Positions 11,884 through 23,347 of a stretch of DNA of 64,000 nucleotides are shown here, piece by piece. The notes below the pieces were generated by a model that was not told where the DNA came from, searched no databases, and was given only the letters and a program-made list of their open reading frames with translations. The stretch covers positions 1-64,000 of the forward strand of contig BQMF02000097.1 in the NCBI GenBank assembly GCA_027922465.2, in the 5' to 3' direction. Origin of the DNA: Turritopsis dohrnii. Taxonomy: Eukaryota; Cnidaria; Hydrozoa; Anthoathecata; Oceaniidae. A program made the translations under genes and the position numbers. Each line of letters starts with the position of its first letter. The stretch's first letter is position 1.

Positions 11884-11998
11884 CTTCATCACACATTCCT
11901 TGGAAAACTGGTTCATTTTCTATTTTAATATTCACAATTTCCCTCGGAGATTCCGCCATATCACACAATGTTGCCTTACAGCCAGTTTGTGGACATTT
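11884..11998 (-). CDS. Fibrinogen-related gene: probable linker exon
   Basis: After an acceptor (ctatttttag) the frame reads KCPQTGCKATLCDMAE, then SPREIVNIKIENEPVFQGMC, and stays open to a stop near 11858. The cysteine-rich start and the position between the EGF and fibrinogen exons suggest a linker or the start of the fibrinogen domain. The exact donor is uncertain; a GTGTGA near 11884 is the likeliest. I do not recognise a named domain in it. Confidence 0.45.
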
Positions 11999-12420
11999 CT
12001 AAAAATAGATAATTGGTTAGGCCTACATAAAGTTGTTTACTGTTCATTCTCACACCTCTTTAAATTATAATTCCACTTGCTAAAACGTCTAGATATTTTT
12101 TGTCTTTTACGATGTTTGCGAACGAATTTCAAAACTAAGAAATATAGCAGATGAAACTTCATAGTTTTGTTCTCTCATTTCAAACGAATTCTTTAAATTT
12201 TATGTGCCTAAATATCCAGCAACTTGACTGCCACGATTCTAATTCTGCACTTTACTGGCGAGGCAGGAGTCTCTCAGAGAAAATATTATAGGACATATGA
12301 TCTTGTGAATGTGTGAGAACTTGGTAGAGCGAGACAGCCTGTTTTGAAATTAGGATCTTTGTAGTTTCAAACACATCCAATTGTGGAACACATGACAAAA
12401 TTACAAATCTAGACCCATAC

Positions 12421-12540
12421 ACAATCTTGTTCAACTGAGTTTTTTGGATTCTTGCATTCACAGGTAAAAGAGTTATCACTGTAGTTTGGTATGCATTTGT
12501 ATCGATCTCTAGGACAGTTGTTTTCATTTGTGCATGGATT
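12421..12540 (-). CDS. Fibrinogen-related gene: EGF-like exon (copy A)
   Basis: Acceptor ccgttatag, then a 40-codon exon with exactly six cysteines in EGF order: PCTNENNC, RYKC, FTCEC and QDC. It ends at a possible donor gtatgg. If read through, the frame meets a stop two codons later, which supports splicing there. EGF next to a fibrinogen domain is a common arrangement in animal secreted lectins. A sister exon lies at 15260-15381. Confidence 0.72.
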
Positions 12541-12858
12541 CTATAACGGAAAAAATATATCTTTATATCTAGTTTTATTTTTAGGTTAGGGAGAAATTGA
12601 AATGAAGATTCGTATTTTGTAACACGATAATATATTTTGTAGACAGTGAACATAAAGAAAGGCAATGAATTAGCATAATTCTTTCAGGGAATCCCCATGC
12701 AAAATCAAATCATTTTATTATTTGGCTTTTTTGTTATTTTAGTTTTAGTCGCCTGCTCCTTCCTGATCCGATATTCTAATGAACTTTACAGTATTTCAAC
12801 ATCCCTACATCCCTAAGAAATTCTTTAAGAATATTTCTTTTTAATTAAAGACTTTCAC

Positions 12859-12985
12859 CTGAATTGCAAGATGTGTTGAAGACGTTTGAGGGACAAATTT
12901 GTCTGGATATCGAAATTTATCTGTCTCCAGTACTTCACATTTATTTCCTTCTTCAGTTCTTTTAAAGTTAGCGCTTTTGCAATTA
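12859..12985 (-). CDS. Fibrinogen-related gene: PAN/apple-like exon (copy A), truncated
   Basis: On the minus strand the frame reads NFKRTEEGNKCEVLETDKFR and ends in STHLAIQ, followed by a good donor (cag|gtgaaag). The nearly identical exon at 15689-15870 begins earlier with more of the domain. Copy A is cut at its 5' side by an AAT microsatellite (about 12985-13003) that adjoins the poly-A tail of the LINE. The pattern of one cysteine followed by E-V-L fits the end of a PAN/apple domain, but the assignment is tentative. Confidence 0.5.
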
Positions 12986-13061
12986 ATAATAATAATAATA
13001 ATAAACATTTATTTCGGCATTTCCATATTTACATGGTTCTTCATCCTTAGCTATAACATAT

Positions 13062-13064
<3 letters not shown>

Positions 13065-13096
<32 letters not shown>

Positions 13097-14775
13097 ATAA
13101 TATAATTTGCATATAAAAAACTCATTTAAATTCGAGCAAGTTCTTTCGCAGCAGCTTTATCCAACAGGTAAGCATACATTTTCGTTTTATACTGCTGTAG
13201 GTCAACTGCCAGACGGACATCCTTTGGGAGATCATTAAATACCAGTGCGGCAAGAGCGGGAAAAGTGTTGTGTTCGGGTGGATGGATCAACTTTGGGCCT
13301 GTATATTCAATGTTGTTTCGAAGTAATCTGTGGTTTTGTTTGAATTGTAGCTTTAGATATGAAGGGAATGTAGGAATATTGGCAGCTTTGAGGGCAAGTA
13401 GACCAACTGAATAATCCAGGCGTTCCTGGATTGGGAGCCATTTGAGTGATACCACATCTTCAATTTTAGCGTATCTATTAAGTACAAAACTTGCAGATGC
13501 ATTGAGAACTTTTTGCAGACGGGATTTATGGTGATTTGTTATGTTGTAAAAAAGTATGTTGCCATAGTCTAGTTTTGAAATAACCAGCGATTGAACTAGT
13601 TGTTTTCTTGTGTGGAATGGTGCATAACGTTTAATTTTGCGCAGCACATTTAATACTCCAAAACAGTCCCTCATAAGTTTGTTAGTATGGATATGCCAAT
13701 CTAAGTTTTCATCAAATACTATACCAAGTAACTTGCAGGAGTGTACGACTTTAATGACTTCGTTATGGCATGTTATCCGAAGATCTGGTGTATGATTTTT
13801 ACTTCGTTTTGATCGGAACTGCATGCACATGGTCTTGGAGCTGTTAAAAACCAAATTTAATGTTTTTGACCATGTGGATATGTTGGTTAGATCTTTTTCG
13901 ATTTCTGTTATCGTGTTTTCGAGTTGATCATGCTTGCAATGGCGGTATAGGGTTGTGTCATCTGCGTATTGAAGGCTTTTCGATTTTTGTAGGATGTGAC
14001 TTATCTCTGTCACATAAAGATTGAAGAATATAGGTCCTAAGATGGAACCTTGTGGGACGCCAAATGTGATTTTCTTTAGGTGTGATAGTTTGTCGTCAAT
14101 TTGCACGTATTGATATCGGTTTGTTAGATAATCAGCAGTCCAGTAAAGAAATGATTTTGAGAAGTTCAAAGAATATAGTTTTTTTATTAGCGTTTCAAAG
14201 TCCAAGGTATCAAAAGCTTTGGAATATTCGGTAAATATGGCTATGGTTAATTCTCCCATTTTCAACGCTCGCAGGATGTCATCTCGGAATTTTATTAACA
14301 ACGTGATGGTGGAATGGTTTTTCCGAAATCCAGATTGTGTTTCATGGTAAATAATTTGCTCTTCGATAAATTCTCCAAGTTGGTTGAGAACTATACGCTC
14401 ATAGATTTTTGATAGAAATGGTAACACGGAAACTGGTCGGTAGTCATTTAGGTTTGATGGCATTGGTACTTTTGGGACAGGACTAATTTTTGCGATTTTC
14501 CAAGAATATGGGAATTTTTGTATTCGAATGAAGTTGTTGATGATGTACGTAAGAGGAGATGCAAGATAAGAGTACACAGGTTTGATGAGATTAGCTGGTA
14601 TGTTATCGTAGCCAGCTGAACAGTCATTCCGTGTTTTCTTTATAGCGTCTGTCACGTTTTGTAAAGTAATCTGGCGTAATTTAAATGAAATCTCGACATT
14701 TTCATCGATTTTTGTGTTCCATTTATGACTAACAATATTTGGTTCCAGTTGTTGTGTTACCTTGAGTTTTCCTCT
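13065..14775 (-). mobile_element. 5'-truncated LINE with intact reverse transcriptase frame
   Basis: A single frame of more than 509 codons (start codon at 14655, but open upstream to about 14770) encodes a LINE reverse transcriptase of the CR1/Jockey group. Motifs in order are SAGYDNIPANLI, NDYRPVSVLPFLSKIYERIV, QSGFRKNHST, FTEYSKAFDTLD, FGVPQGSILGPIFFNLYV and YADDTTLY. After them come the thumb and the C-terminal WLPIQERLDYS region found in many LINEs. It stops at 13126. A run of about 26 T at 13067-13092 on the plus strand is the poly-A tail. There is no endonuclease part, so it is 5'-truncated, as is usual for target-primed insertion. It sits between two PAN-EGF exon pairs of the fibrinogen-related gene, in the antisense-neutral (same) orientation. 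Confidence 0.88.
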
Positions 14776-15259
14776 AAAAATTCAAAAATCACCTTGATTG
14801 AGATCTTCTTGTGATTCCATATAAATCTTGTTAATGATTTTTTCACAATATATTGTGGTATATGCTTGATAGAGCAAACGAATAGGTGAATGGTAAATCA
14901 ATTTTATTTAGTAATCTTTATTTTTTCTTAAGTATCTAAGTGTATGTGTATGCATTGTTTATATTGTTTATAAATTTCAAACTAAATATCTTTTATTCAT
15001 GTTTGTCATACTATTACGGGTGTTTTTAAATTATTTAAAGCTTGATTTCCACTAGGCAATCAGACCGAAAGTTCATAATGCTAAACTTTTGTTACGACAT
15101 GAACGTACAAACAATTTAACAATTTTTGTTATTATCTGCCTTCTACAATCAGTGACAAAATATGTTGGTCAAAGCTAATTTTTCAAAGGAAATGAACATT
15201 AAGACCCCTCCCCAGCCCACACAATCAATGTTGTTTCATCAGTTTTTTCCATCCAACAT

Positions 15260-15381
15260 TGATTTGTGGGGGCAACTGAGTTCTCTTGATTCTTGCATTC
15301 ACATGTAAATGAGTTATCACCATAGTTTGACATGCATTTGTAACGATCTGGTGGGGAGTTGTTTTCTTCTGTGCATGGGTT
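15260..15381 (-). CDS. Fibrinogen-related gene: EGF-like exon (copy B)
   Basis: After acceptor cttgttatag the frame reads PCTEENNSPPDRYKC, then MSNYGDNSFTCEC and NQC, closely matching the exon at 12421-12540. The second EGF cysteine is serine here (NNS), which would remove one disulphide. The donor is unclear. It is either a second EGF unit in the same gene or a remnant of a tandem gene duplicate. Confidence 0.65.
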
Positions 15382-15688
15382 CTATAACAAGAAAGATTAT
15401 ATGTGCGAGTCTGGGTTTCATATTCAGACTAGGGAGATATTAAAAGTATATTCATAGACAGGGAACTGCAAGAAAGGCGTGTGAATACACTGAATTATAA
15501 ATTTTTTCACGAAATGCAAAAGCCAGTCATTTGATTATTTCGCATCATTGGGATCTTCGTTGCTGACTCATAATGCTAATGAAACTACTATCAGTGGCAG
15601 TGCAGCCCTAAATTCCATTTATATCAGTTCATTGTCTTTTTCAGATCCCTAGATAACATTACATGAAAGCTCAATTAAGGACTGTTAC

Positions 15689-15870
15689 CTGAATTGCGAG
15701 ATGTGTTGAGAAATGTTGTGACATAAATTTGACCAAATCTCGAAATTTATTTGTCTCCAGCACTTCACATTTATTTCCTTCTTCAGTTCTCTTGAAATTG
15801 GTACTCTGACCATTATACTGCATCGTTAATCATACTGCTGCACATTGTTTTGTTGTAGAATTTTCATAGT
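15689..15870 (-). pseudogene. Fibrinogen-related gene: PAN/apple-like exon (copy B), frameshifted
   Basis: The frame QYNGQSTNFKRTEEGNKC followed by EVLETNKFRDLVKF and THLAIQ ends at a consensus donor (cag|gtaaca). Upstream, the natural continuation (FYNKTMCSSMINDAV) lies one base out of frame and a stop interrupts the in-frame reading. The exon is therefore probably broken. It is nearly the same as the exon at 12859-12985, so the PAN-EGF pair was duplicated. Confidence 0.5.
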
Positions 15871-18507
15871 ACTTGAAATTCATACATCCTTAGCTGACTG
15901 GTTCATACTGTCTTTCAAAAGTTGGATATTCAATGTACTTCCATCAATCGTATTCACAAACATTACTACCACAGAGAATGTCAGCAATTGTCACATTTTT
16001 GTTTTATGCACCCAAGTGATATCTACCAAACAGCAATGATTTAATTTCGTGCTCTTTTGTACATTTCTGTGTTCCTGATAATCTGAAACCTTTTTCCATA
16101 GAAACCTCCAATCTCTATTTTGACATAAAGGGTTCTTTCTGACTCATGTGATGTTTTGTTAGTGACTGAAAGCAATAAGTTAAATGGCGAATTTTCTTGA
16201 TTCAATTATTTTGACAACTTAGTGACCTATAAATTCAAATGAATTCACAAGTTGATTGTGGGAATATTGGAACAAAATTTCAAACAAGGTATTCTTTTAG
16301 TTTTTATTTACTTTTGTGATGCATTAATACGTTATGTCTGTTGTATAAGCAGTTTCGTTCGCGACTTCTTTAACATTTCTTTACGTTTTCTATTTTTCTT
16401 TTAGAAGGGGAGGGTGAAGGTGGTAACTGCGAGTCGTGAAAAGTATTGATGATGCCAAACAGGCTACCAGTGTATCTGTATCAGGATTTATAAGAGCTAT
16501 GTTTATAAGTTTATGTTTGTTTGTTTATGTTGATGATATTTTGAATGACGACCAGCACCTTAAAAAATGGCATGGATTAAGACGAGTAAGAATGCAAATA
16601 CATAAGAAACTTCTTCCTGAGGTCATGGGGTTATATGCGCTCTTTCAATTTTTCGAAATAACAAACACTGGGCGTTTCATCAAATTGCAAGGACATGTTC
16701 AATGAAAATAAATTCACATGATGAAGATATGGAAATCGTAAAACGCCAGTCATTTAAAAAACCAATGTTCCTCTGAATGTAATCACAACTCAGGTCGAGC
16801 AACAACTCTTTAAATTTGTTTAGTGAATTATGGAGTACTAGACTGTATTTGATAATAATGCTTGAAAATCATTAGAGTCTGATATAACTTATATAATCGG
16901 GCTTCATTTTCGACAGGTATACATTTTCCAATTTCAGACTCAGGATGTATATAATCATGAATTAAAGACCAATTGTGGAACACTAGGCATGTAATCGAGT
17001 TTGCTTTATCAAGAGCTTCCAGACAGTCGCTGAATTGACACGACAGCGTTGTCAGCCGAATAATCTATGACATAAGGTTTTGCATCATTATGTCATTCAT
17101 CAGTTTGGTGAAGCATTTTTCAATCCAATTGTGATATGCAGTTAAGGTCTGCTTCGTGAATACCTATGTTGATGTCGTGATGCATTGAAGAAGTGCGAGG
17201 ATTGTGTTGCAACGGTCACAAATAATTACCTGACTCTCAAGACCATTGCCTGCAGTTTTACAATTACAACATAAATCCATAAATGAAGAACTGATAACAG
17301 TGACTTTTCCATCCATTAAACACATTACTGACTTGGTTAAGTAATTTAGGAGATACTGAACTTAATATTGCTACTTTGAAAAAAGGACAAATGAAATGGC
17401 CTCACATGTGGTTAGGAGTATTTTCAACCCATCTACCTAAGATTTCATTTGAAAATTTTGCTGCAACCACTGTTAATTTGTGTAGTAGTGTAGTAGGATC
17501 CTTGAAGAGATTTAAAAATCAAAGTTGTTGGGGGGACTAGTGATGGTGCTTCATGAAATTGTAAAATGTATTAAATGCACTTACACATGGAGATGAGTCG
17601 TGTTGGTGTTGTATATCGTACCTTAATAGTCATGAGAGGTATATCTATGTCATATCTTTTCCAACTTTATTATACGAATATCATTTTGTAATGTATCATT
17701 TATTATATATTTCCCCATAGGGCGAAATATATGTTAGAATCGACATTTTCCTTCTCCTCCTCCTCCTCCTTCTCCGTTCACTTTTATAGCCGCAGTTGAA
17801 ATCTGGCCTAGCCAAGGTAGATAAGAATAGAGGCTAGTTTCAGTAATGTTGTACGCAATCAGTTTTTTAGTCAGTGCAGGACAGTGGAAGATTTTTGCTT
17901 TCTGCTAGCTTTTTTGAGATGATTCAAAACATTAATTGATGGAAATAAATTGTTTAAGTGTTGTGCTAAAAGTTTTGTAAAAAAATTTTGAATGGACATG
18001 TGAAAACAGAGAAAAAACGTGATATCAATGTCATGGATGTTTTGTTTGGTTTTGCTGATAACAATAATGTATCTATACCTATACAATGATTGGTAATTAA
18101 ATGCTTGGAAAGCATTGAAGCTGTGATTTCAGTGCAAAGGCGAAAATTCATTATTAAAAAGCCAGGGTTAAGATTTATTTTTATGAAAACATGCACACAA
18201 TCATCATGATGAAGAAGGAAACCCTTTCTTTTTGTGGAGAACAACACCAAATCAAAAACTGCATGTGGAAACGTGATGTTGTATATGCCAAAAGAAGTTC
18301 AGAAAACCAATTACGTATAATACTTTAGAAAAAACAAGTGTGTTTCCTGAATACCTAGTCGTACAACTTAACAACAGAAACAGTTTGCTGGTAATGAATT
18401 CCATGATCACGTATATACCGTTTTGATATTATATACACCTTATGAACAACGAATGTAAATCAAAACACATTCTAATAAATAACAGTCTGTAAACTAAATC
18501 AAGCCAG
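15871..18507. other. Stretch without a recognised gene
   Basis: An 89-codon ORF at 16436-16705 (+) has no recognised domain. A (tcc)n run lies at about 17754-17775. The region is upstream of the fibrinogen-related gene, so a first exon or promoter could lie here, but I cannot point to it. Confidence 0.35.
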
Positions 18508-20939
18508 CCCAGCGGGCACAAGACGTCTTTGAGACGTCTCATTTTAATCGTAAAATGGTCGTTTGGTTTTGAGATCATTTTGCGACGTCGTAGGGACGTC
18601 TGAAAACGGGACGTCGCAATTGGGATCCTTTTACGATCAATTTGGGACCTGATAAAAATTTTCAAATTTCATTCTGCAGTCACTAAACAGTATAAATCGA
18701 GTAATACTAACATGCTTATATAGAATTTACATTCGTATCGAATTCTGTTTATTGGTCGTGTGGGGGATGATTTTACGACGTTTTTGGGACGTCTTTATAC
18801 AGATTAAATAACGACCTTCGAAACAATTATTAATTTAGGATCATTCTGCGACGTCTTAGAGACGTCTGAAAATGGGACGTCGCAATTGGGATCCTTTTAC
18901 AATCAGTTTGGGACCTGATAAAAATTTTCAAATTTCATTCTGCAGTCATTAAACAGTATAAATCGAGTAATACTAACATGCTTATATAGAATTTACATTC
19001 GTATCGAATTCTGTTTATTGGTCGTGTGGGGGATGATTTTACGACGTTTTTGGGACGTCTTTATACAGATTAAATTACGACCTTCGAAACAATTATTAAT
19101 TTAGGATCATTTTCCGACGTCGTAGAGACGTCTGAAAATGGGACGTCGCATTTGGGATCCTTTTACGATCAAATTGCGACCTGATAAAAATTTTCAAATT
19201 TCATTCTGCAGTCATTAAACAGTAAACTTTGAGTAACAACAACATACTCCACATGGAATTTACATTCGTACCGATTCTTTTTCTTGGTCGCATAAGGGAT
19301 GCTTTCACGACGTTTTTGGGACGTCTCTATACAGATTAAATTACGACCTTCGAAACAATTATTAATTTACGATCATTTTGCGACGTCGTAGAGACGTCTG
19401 AAAATGGGACGTCGCAATTGGGATCCTTTTACGATCAAATTGCGACCTGATAAAAATTTTCAAATTTCATTCTGCAGTCATTAAACAGTAAACTTTGAGT
19501 AACAACAACATACTCCACATGGAATTTACATTCGTACCGATTCTTTTTCTTGGTGGCGTAAGGGATGCTTTCACGACGTTTTTGGGACGTCTCTATACAG
19601 ATTAAATTACGACCTTCGAAAGAATTATAAATTTTCAAAAGCGATTAGTCAACAAAGATTCATCGAATAGGTTTTACTACAGTTGCATGATTTAAAGAAT
19701 TTAAAATAGACCAATCACAAATACGTAAGACAAAGAGAAATTCCCGGGTTTTAAAATTCACATGTGATATAGAAAGTTTCAAAAGCAAAGACTTTCTTGT
19801 AAGAAAAGGTTAATACTGTTAATAATGACACATGTAACATAAGTTTCGATAAAAGACGTTTAGATAAAACTTAGAAGAATTAATTAAACATGGCGTTTTG
19901 TCAAAGGTAAACTAGCAAAGTGTAAATGGAAAAACACCTTGAAAAGATACGATCCTGTTCGATGAAATTAACGGTGAGTTTCTGTTTTCTGAATCCATTC
20001 GGTGGGTATATTTATACATATTTATACATTCTTGTTGAACTTAGTTTCAGCATTCCAGCATCAGAAGAGCACTGTAGATGATGCTCAAAGATCTCCTGAT
20101 CGATGATGAGGTTGGCGAAATTTCAAAAAGGCTAGCCGAAGGGAGTCTTAAATGTGGAAATACATGTGATTCAAAATTTTATAACTTGATGACAAATTAG
20201 TTAGTATATGTTGAACTGTAAATTGTTGCGTTGTAAACTTTTAAAAAGAATTAAAAAAGAGACATCCATTGAATTTGTATGTTTTGTTCTTTTGATGATC
20301 CCAACATAGATGGCCTATGATCCCAGGAAAAGGAAGTTGTTAATCGGACGTCTCTACGATGTCGTTACGGCCAGAGATTGAGAGACCTCGAGACGTCTCA
20401 GTGAAGATGTGATTGGGACGTTTTCTGAGGATCCCACTTCGCGACCATTTCGCGACGTCTCTACGACGTCTCTACGACGTGAATTTCATAATCCTGCGAC
20501 GTCGTTACGATGTCGTTGGGATCTTATCGAGACGTCTCAGTGAAGATGTGATTGGGACGTCTTTTGAGATTCCAACTTCGCGACCATTTCGCGACGTCTT
20601 AGGGACATCTTTTCAAGACGTCTCTACGACGTCTCTACGACGTAAATTTCATAATCCTGCGACGTCGTTGGGATTTCATCGGGGCGTCTCAGTGAAGATG
20701 TAATTGGGACGTCTTTTGAGATTCCCACTTCACGACCATTTTGCGACGTCTTAGGGACGTCTTGGAAAGTCGTCTCTACGACGTCTCTACGACGTAAATT
20801 TCATAATCCTGCGACGTCGTTACGACGTCGTTGGGATGTCATCGGGACGTCTCAGTGAAGATGTAATTGGGACGTCTTTTGAGATTCCCACTTCACGACC
20901 ATTTTGCGACGTCTTTACGACGTCTTCGTGCCCGCTGGG
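18508..20939. mobile_element. Non-autonomous DNA element with GACGTC-rich inverted ends and internal tandem repeats
   Basis: The ends are inverted: cccagcgggcac at 18508 and gtgcccgctggg ending at 20939, each followed inward by clustered gacgtc/gacgtctc motifs. The left part holds four tandem units with a spacing of exactly 266 bases (marker g-n-gacctgataaaaat at 18644, 18910, 19176 and 19442). The right part has four units at irregular spacing of 139-163 bases (marker cagtgaagatgt near 20400, 20540, 20692, 20855). The centre (19640-20340) is unique and has no ORF. The inverted ends fit a DNA transposon derivative. A clean target duplication was not found. Confidence 0.75.
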
Positions 20940-21723
20940 AGGACACAAACTTCTACTTTTCAGCTATGTAGTATTATTTCTTACAAATTTATATTTTCAC
21001 AACCGAAATCTGTTCTTTTTCGTTTGGGATTTAAAATAAAGATCTCTTTATCACCTAATAAATAATGTGTGAACATATTTTTTTAAAAAAGACATGTTTA
21101 TTCTGAATATATATATATGCTTTTTTTGTAAGAACAGTTTTATAAGAACACAAGCCTTAGATTTAGCCAAAAATAAGAACAACATTAAGAACAACCTGAG
21201 ACTCAAGTCACTGTTCCAAAAGTCAAGAACAGCCTGAGCATGAATTTTTGTGTAAAATAAGAACTGTTCTGGATGTGAATTTTTTCTCGAGCAGTCGTAA
21301 ATAGTTTCGAAGTTTATTATTTTCATATTCAGGCTGCAAAAGCCTCAAAAATAAGAACAGCCAGCCTCAGGTCAGATTTTACTGGTTCTTCTAAAGAAAG
21401 GGTGTACTTGAATTTAATTTTAAAAATTGTTATTGTAAGCCCTTCTTTTTTTAGAAAATACTCTTTCTTCTTTACGTAATATTTTGTTAGCAGAGATTGG
21501 GTTCTCATTGCCTTTGATAGTTATTTGTATATATATCTATATATCTCAAAGTATTTTTAATATTACATATTAGTAGTATTGGCATTAGGTTTTCTTTTCT
21601 TCTTTTGTAAGCCTGTATACAAATTGGATTGTATGTTTAAGTTTTATCCGAATTACAAAAGTATGAAAGGAAGGTAACCGCTCGTTCTATTAGTTACATA
21701 GACCCAGTTCGAAGGAAAACTCC

Positions 21724-21795
21724 GAACCAGGCGGGATTTGAACCCACGACCTAGGAATTCTAGTCCTATCGCTCTACCAACTGAGCTACCGGTTC
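21724..21795 (-). tRNA. tRNA-like gene 1 of 6, anticodon AGA
   Basis: It folds as a 72-base cloverleaf. The acceptor GAACCGG pairs with CTGGTTC, the D stem is GCTC/GAGC, and the anticodon stem TAGGA/TCCTA carries loop CTAGAAT (U33, anticodon AGA). The T stem is GTGGG/CCCGC with loop TTCAAAT. A and B boxes are intact, and a TTTT Pol III terminator comes 4 bases after the 3' end. AGA reads the serine codon UCU, but the variable region is only 4 bases, unlike a true tRNA-Ser. Confidence 0.75.
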
Positions 21796-22024
21796 ATGGT
21801 ATTCAATCCTCATTATCGATATGTAACTAGTGTTGCAGAGAAATCCATCTCTGACGTGATGTTATTGTGATTCGTGTTGGAATCCACCAACTACTACGAT
21901 CACGAGATAACTTGGAGCATACGAGCATCGAATCAGTGATACAAGGTTTCGCTCCTTCATAGTATGAAAGGAAGGTAACCGCTCGTTCTATTAGTTACAC
22001 AGACCCAGTTCGAAGGAAAACTCC

Positions 22025-22096
22025 GAACCAGGCGGGATTTGAACCCACGACCTAGGAATTCTAGTCCTATCGCTCTACCAACTGAGCAACCGGTTC
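22025..22096 (-). tRNA. tRNA-like gene 2 of 6, anticodon AGA
   Basis: Same sequence as gene 1 except that position 9 is T instead of A (GGTTGCTC). Stem, loop, anticodon and TTTT terminator are kept. Confidence 0.72.
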
Positions 22097-22325
22097 ATGG
22101 TATTCAATCCTCATTATCGATATGTAACTAGTGTTGCAGAGAAATCCATCTCTGACGTGATGTTATTGTGATTCGTGTTGGAATCCACCAACTACTACGA
22201 TCACGAGATAACTTGGAGCATACGAGCATCGAATCAGTGATACAAGGTTTCGCTCCTTCATAGTATGAAAGGAAGGTAACCGCTCGTTCTATTAGTTACA
22301 CAGACCCAGTTCGAAGGAAAACTCC

Positions 22326-22397
22326 GAACCAGGCGGGATTTGAACCCACGACCTAGGAATTCTAGTCCTATCGCTCTACCAACTGAGCTACCGGTTC
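22326..22397 (-). tRNA. tRNA-like gene 3 of 6, anticodon AGA
   Basis: Identical to gene 1 over the cloverleaf and terminator. Confidence 0.74.
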
Positions 22398-22626
22398 ATG
22401 GTATTCAATCCTCATTATCGATATGTAACTAGTGTTGCAGAGAAATCCATCTCTGACGTGATGTTATTGTGATTCGTGTTGGAATCCACCAACTACTACG
22501 ATCACGAGATAACTTGGAGCATACGAGCAGCGAATCAGTGATACAAGGTTTCGCTCCTTCATAGTATGAAAGGAAGGTAACCGCTCGTTCTATTAGTTAC
22601 ACAGACCCAGTTCGAAGGAAAACTCC

Positions 22627-22698
22627 GAACCAGGCGGGTTTTGAACCCACGACCTAGGAATTCTAGTCCTATCGCTCTACCAACTGAGCTACCGGTTC
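22627..22698 (-). tRNA. tRNA-like gene 4 of 6, anticodon AGA
   Basis: As gene 1 except for one T-loop change (TTCAAAA instead of TTCAAAT, within the B box). The rest is unchanged. Confidence 0.7.
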
Positions 22699-22927
22699 AT
22701 GGTATTCAATCCTCATTATCGATATGTAACTAGTGTTGCAGAGAAATCCATCTCTGACGTGATGTTATTGTGATTCATGTTGGAATCCACCAACTACTAC
22801 GATCACGAGATAACTTGGAGCATACGAGCATCGAATCAGTGATACAAGGTTTCGCTCCTTCATAGTATGAAAGGAAGGTAACCGCTCGTTCTATTAGTTA
22901 CACAGACCCAGTTCGAAGGAAAACTCC

Positions 22928-22999
22928 GAACCAGGCGGGATTTGAACCCACGACCTAGGAATTCTAGTCCTATCGCTCTACCAACTGAGCAACCGGTTC
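22928..22999 (-). tRNA. tRNA-like gene 5 of 6, anticodon AGA
   Basis: Same as gene 2 (T at position 9); otherwise as gene 1. Confidence 0.72.
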
Positions 23000-23228
23000 A
23001 TGGTATTCAATCCTCATTATCGATATGTAACTAGTGTTGCAGAGAAATCCATCTCTGACGTGATGTTATTGTGCTTCGTGTTGGAATCCACCAACTACTA
23101 CGATCACGAGATAACTTGGAGCATACGAGCATCGAATCAGTGATACAAGGTTTCGCTCCTTCATAGTATGAAAGGAAGGTAACCGCTCGTTCTATTAGTT
23201 ACACAGACCCAGTTCGAAGGAAAACTCC

Positions 23229-23300
23229 GAACCAGGCGGGATTTGAACCCACGACCTAGGAATTCTAGTCCTATCGCTCTACCAACTGAGCTACCGGTTC
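23229..23300 (-). tRNA. tRNA-like gene 6 of 6, anticodon AGA
   Basis: Identical to gene 1. It is the first copy in the direction of transcription. Its upstream sequence is the inverted junction segment rather than the normal unit body, so its 5' flank differs from the other five. Confidence 0.73.
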
Positions 23301-23347
23301 ATGGTATTCAATCATACTATGAAGGAGCGAAACCTTGAATTACAAAA

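Larger units (their letters stand above)
21661..23336 (-). mobile_element. Transposed array of six 301-bp tRNA units flanked by an 11-bp duplication
   Basis: Five full 301-base units and a partial sixth, nearly identical, each carry one tRNA-like gene on the minus strand. The array is bounded on both sides by gaattacaaaa (21650-21660 and 23337-23347), as expected of a target-site duplication around a single insertion. At the right border the last unit breaks off after atggtattcaatc. It is replaced by catactatgaaggagcgaaa plus ccttg, the exact reverse complement of the unit-junction sequence found at every internal border. The flanking repeat makes simple local amplification of a resident tRNA gene less likely. 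Confidence 0.75.

Noticed and set aside
18508..20939. CRISPR-like repeat array
   Set aside because: Units are long (266 bp), spacers are not unique, and the sequence is animal DNA within inverted ends.
21661..23336. Hammerhead-ribozyme retroelement (retrozyme)
   Set aside because: Tandem units with a flanking duplication fit, but no CUGANGA core was found on either strand of the unit.
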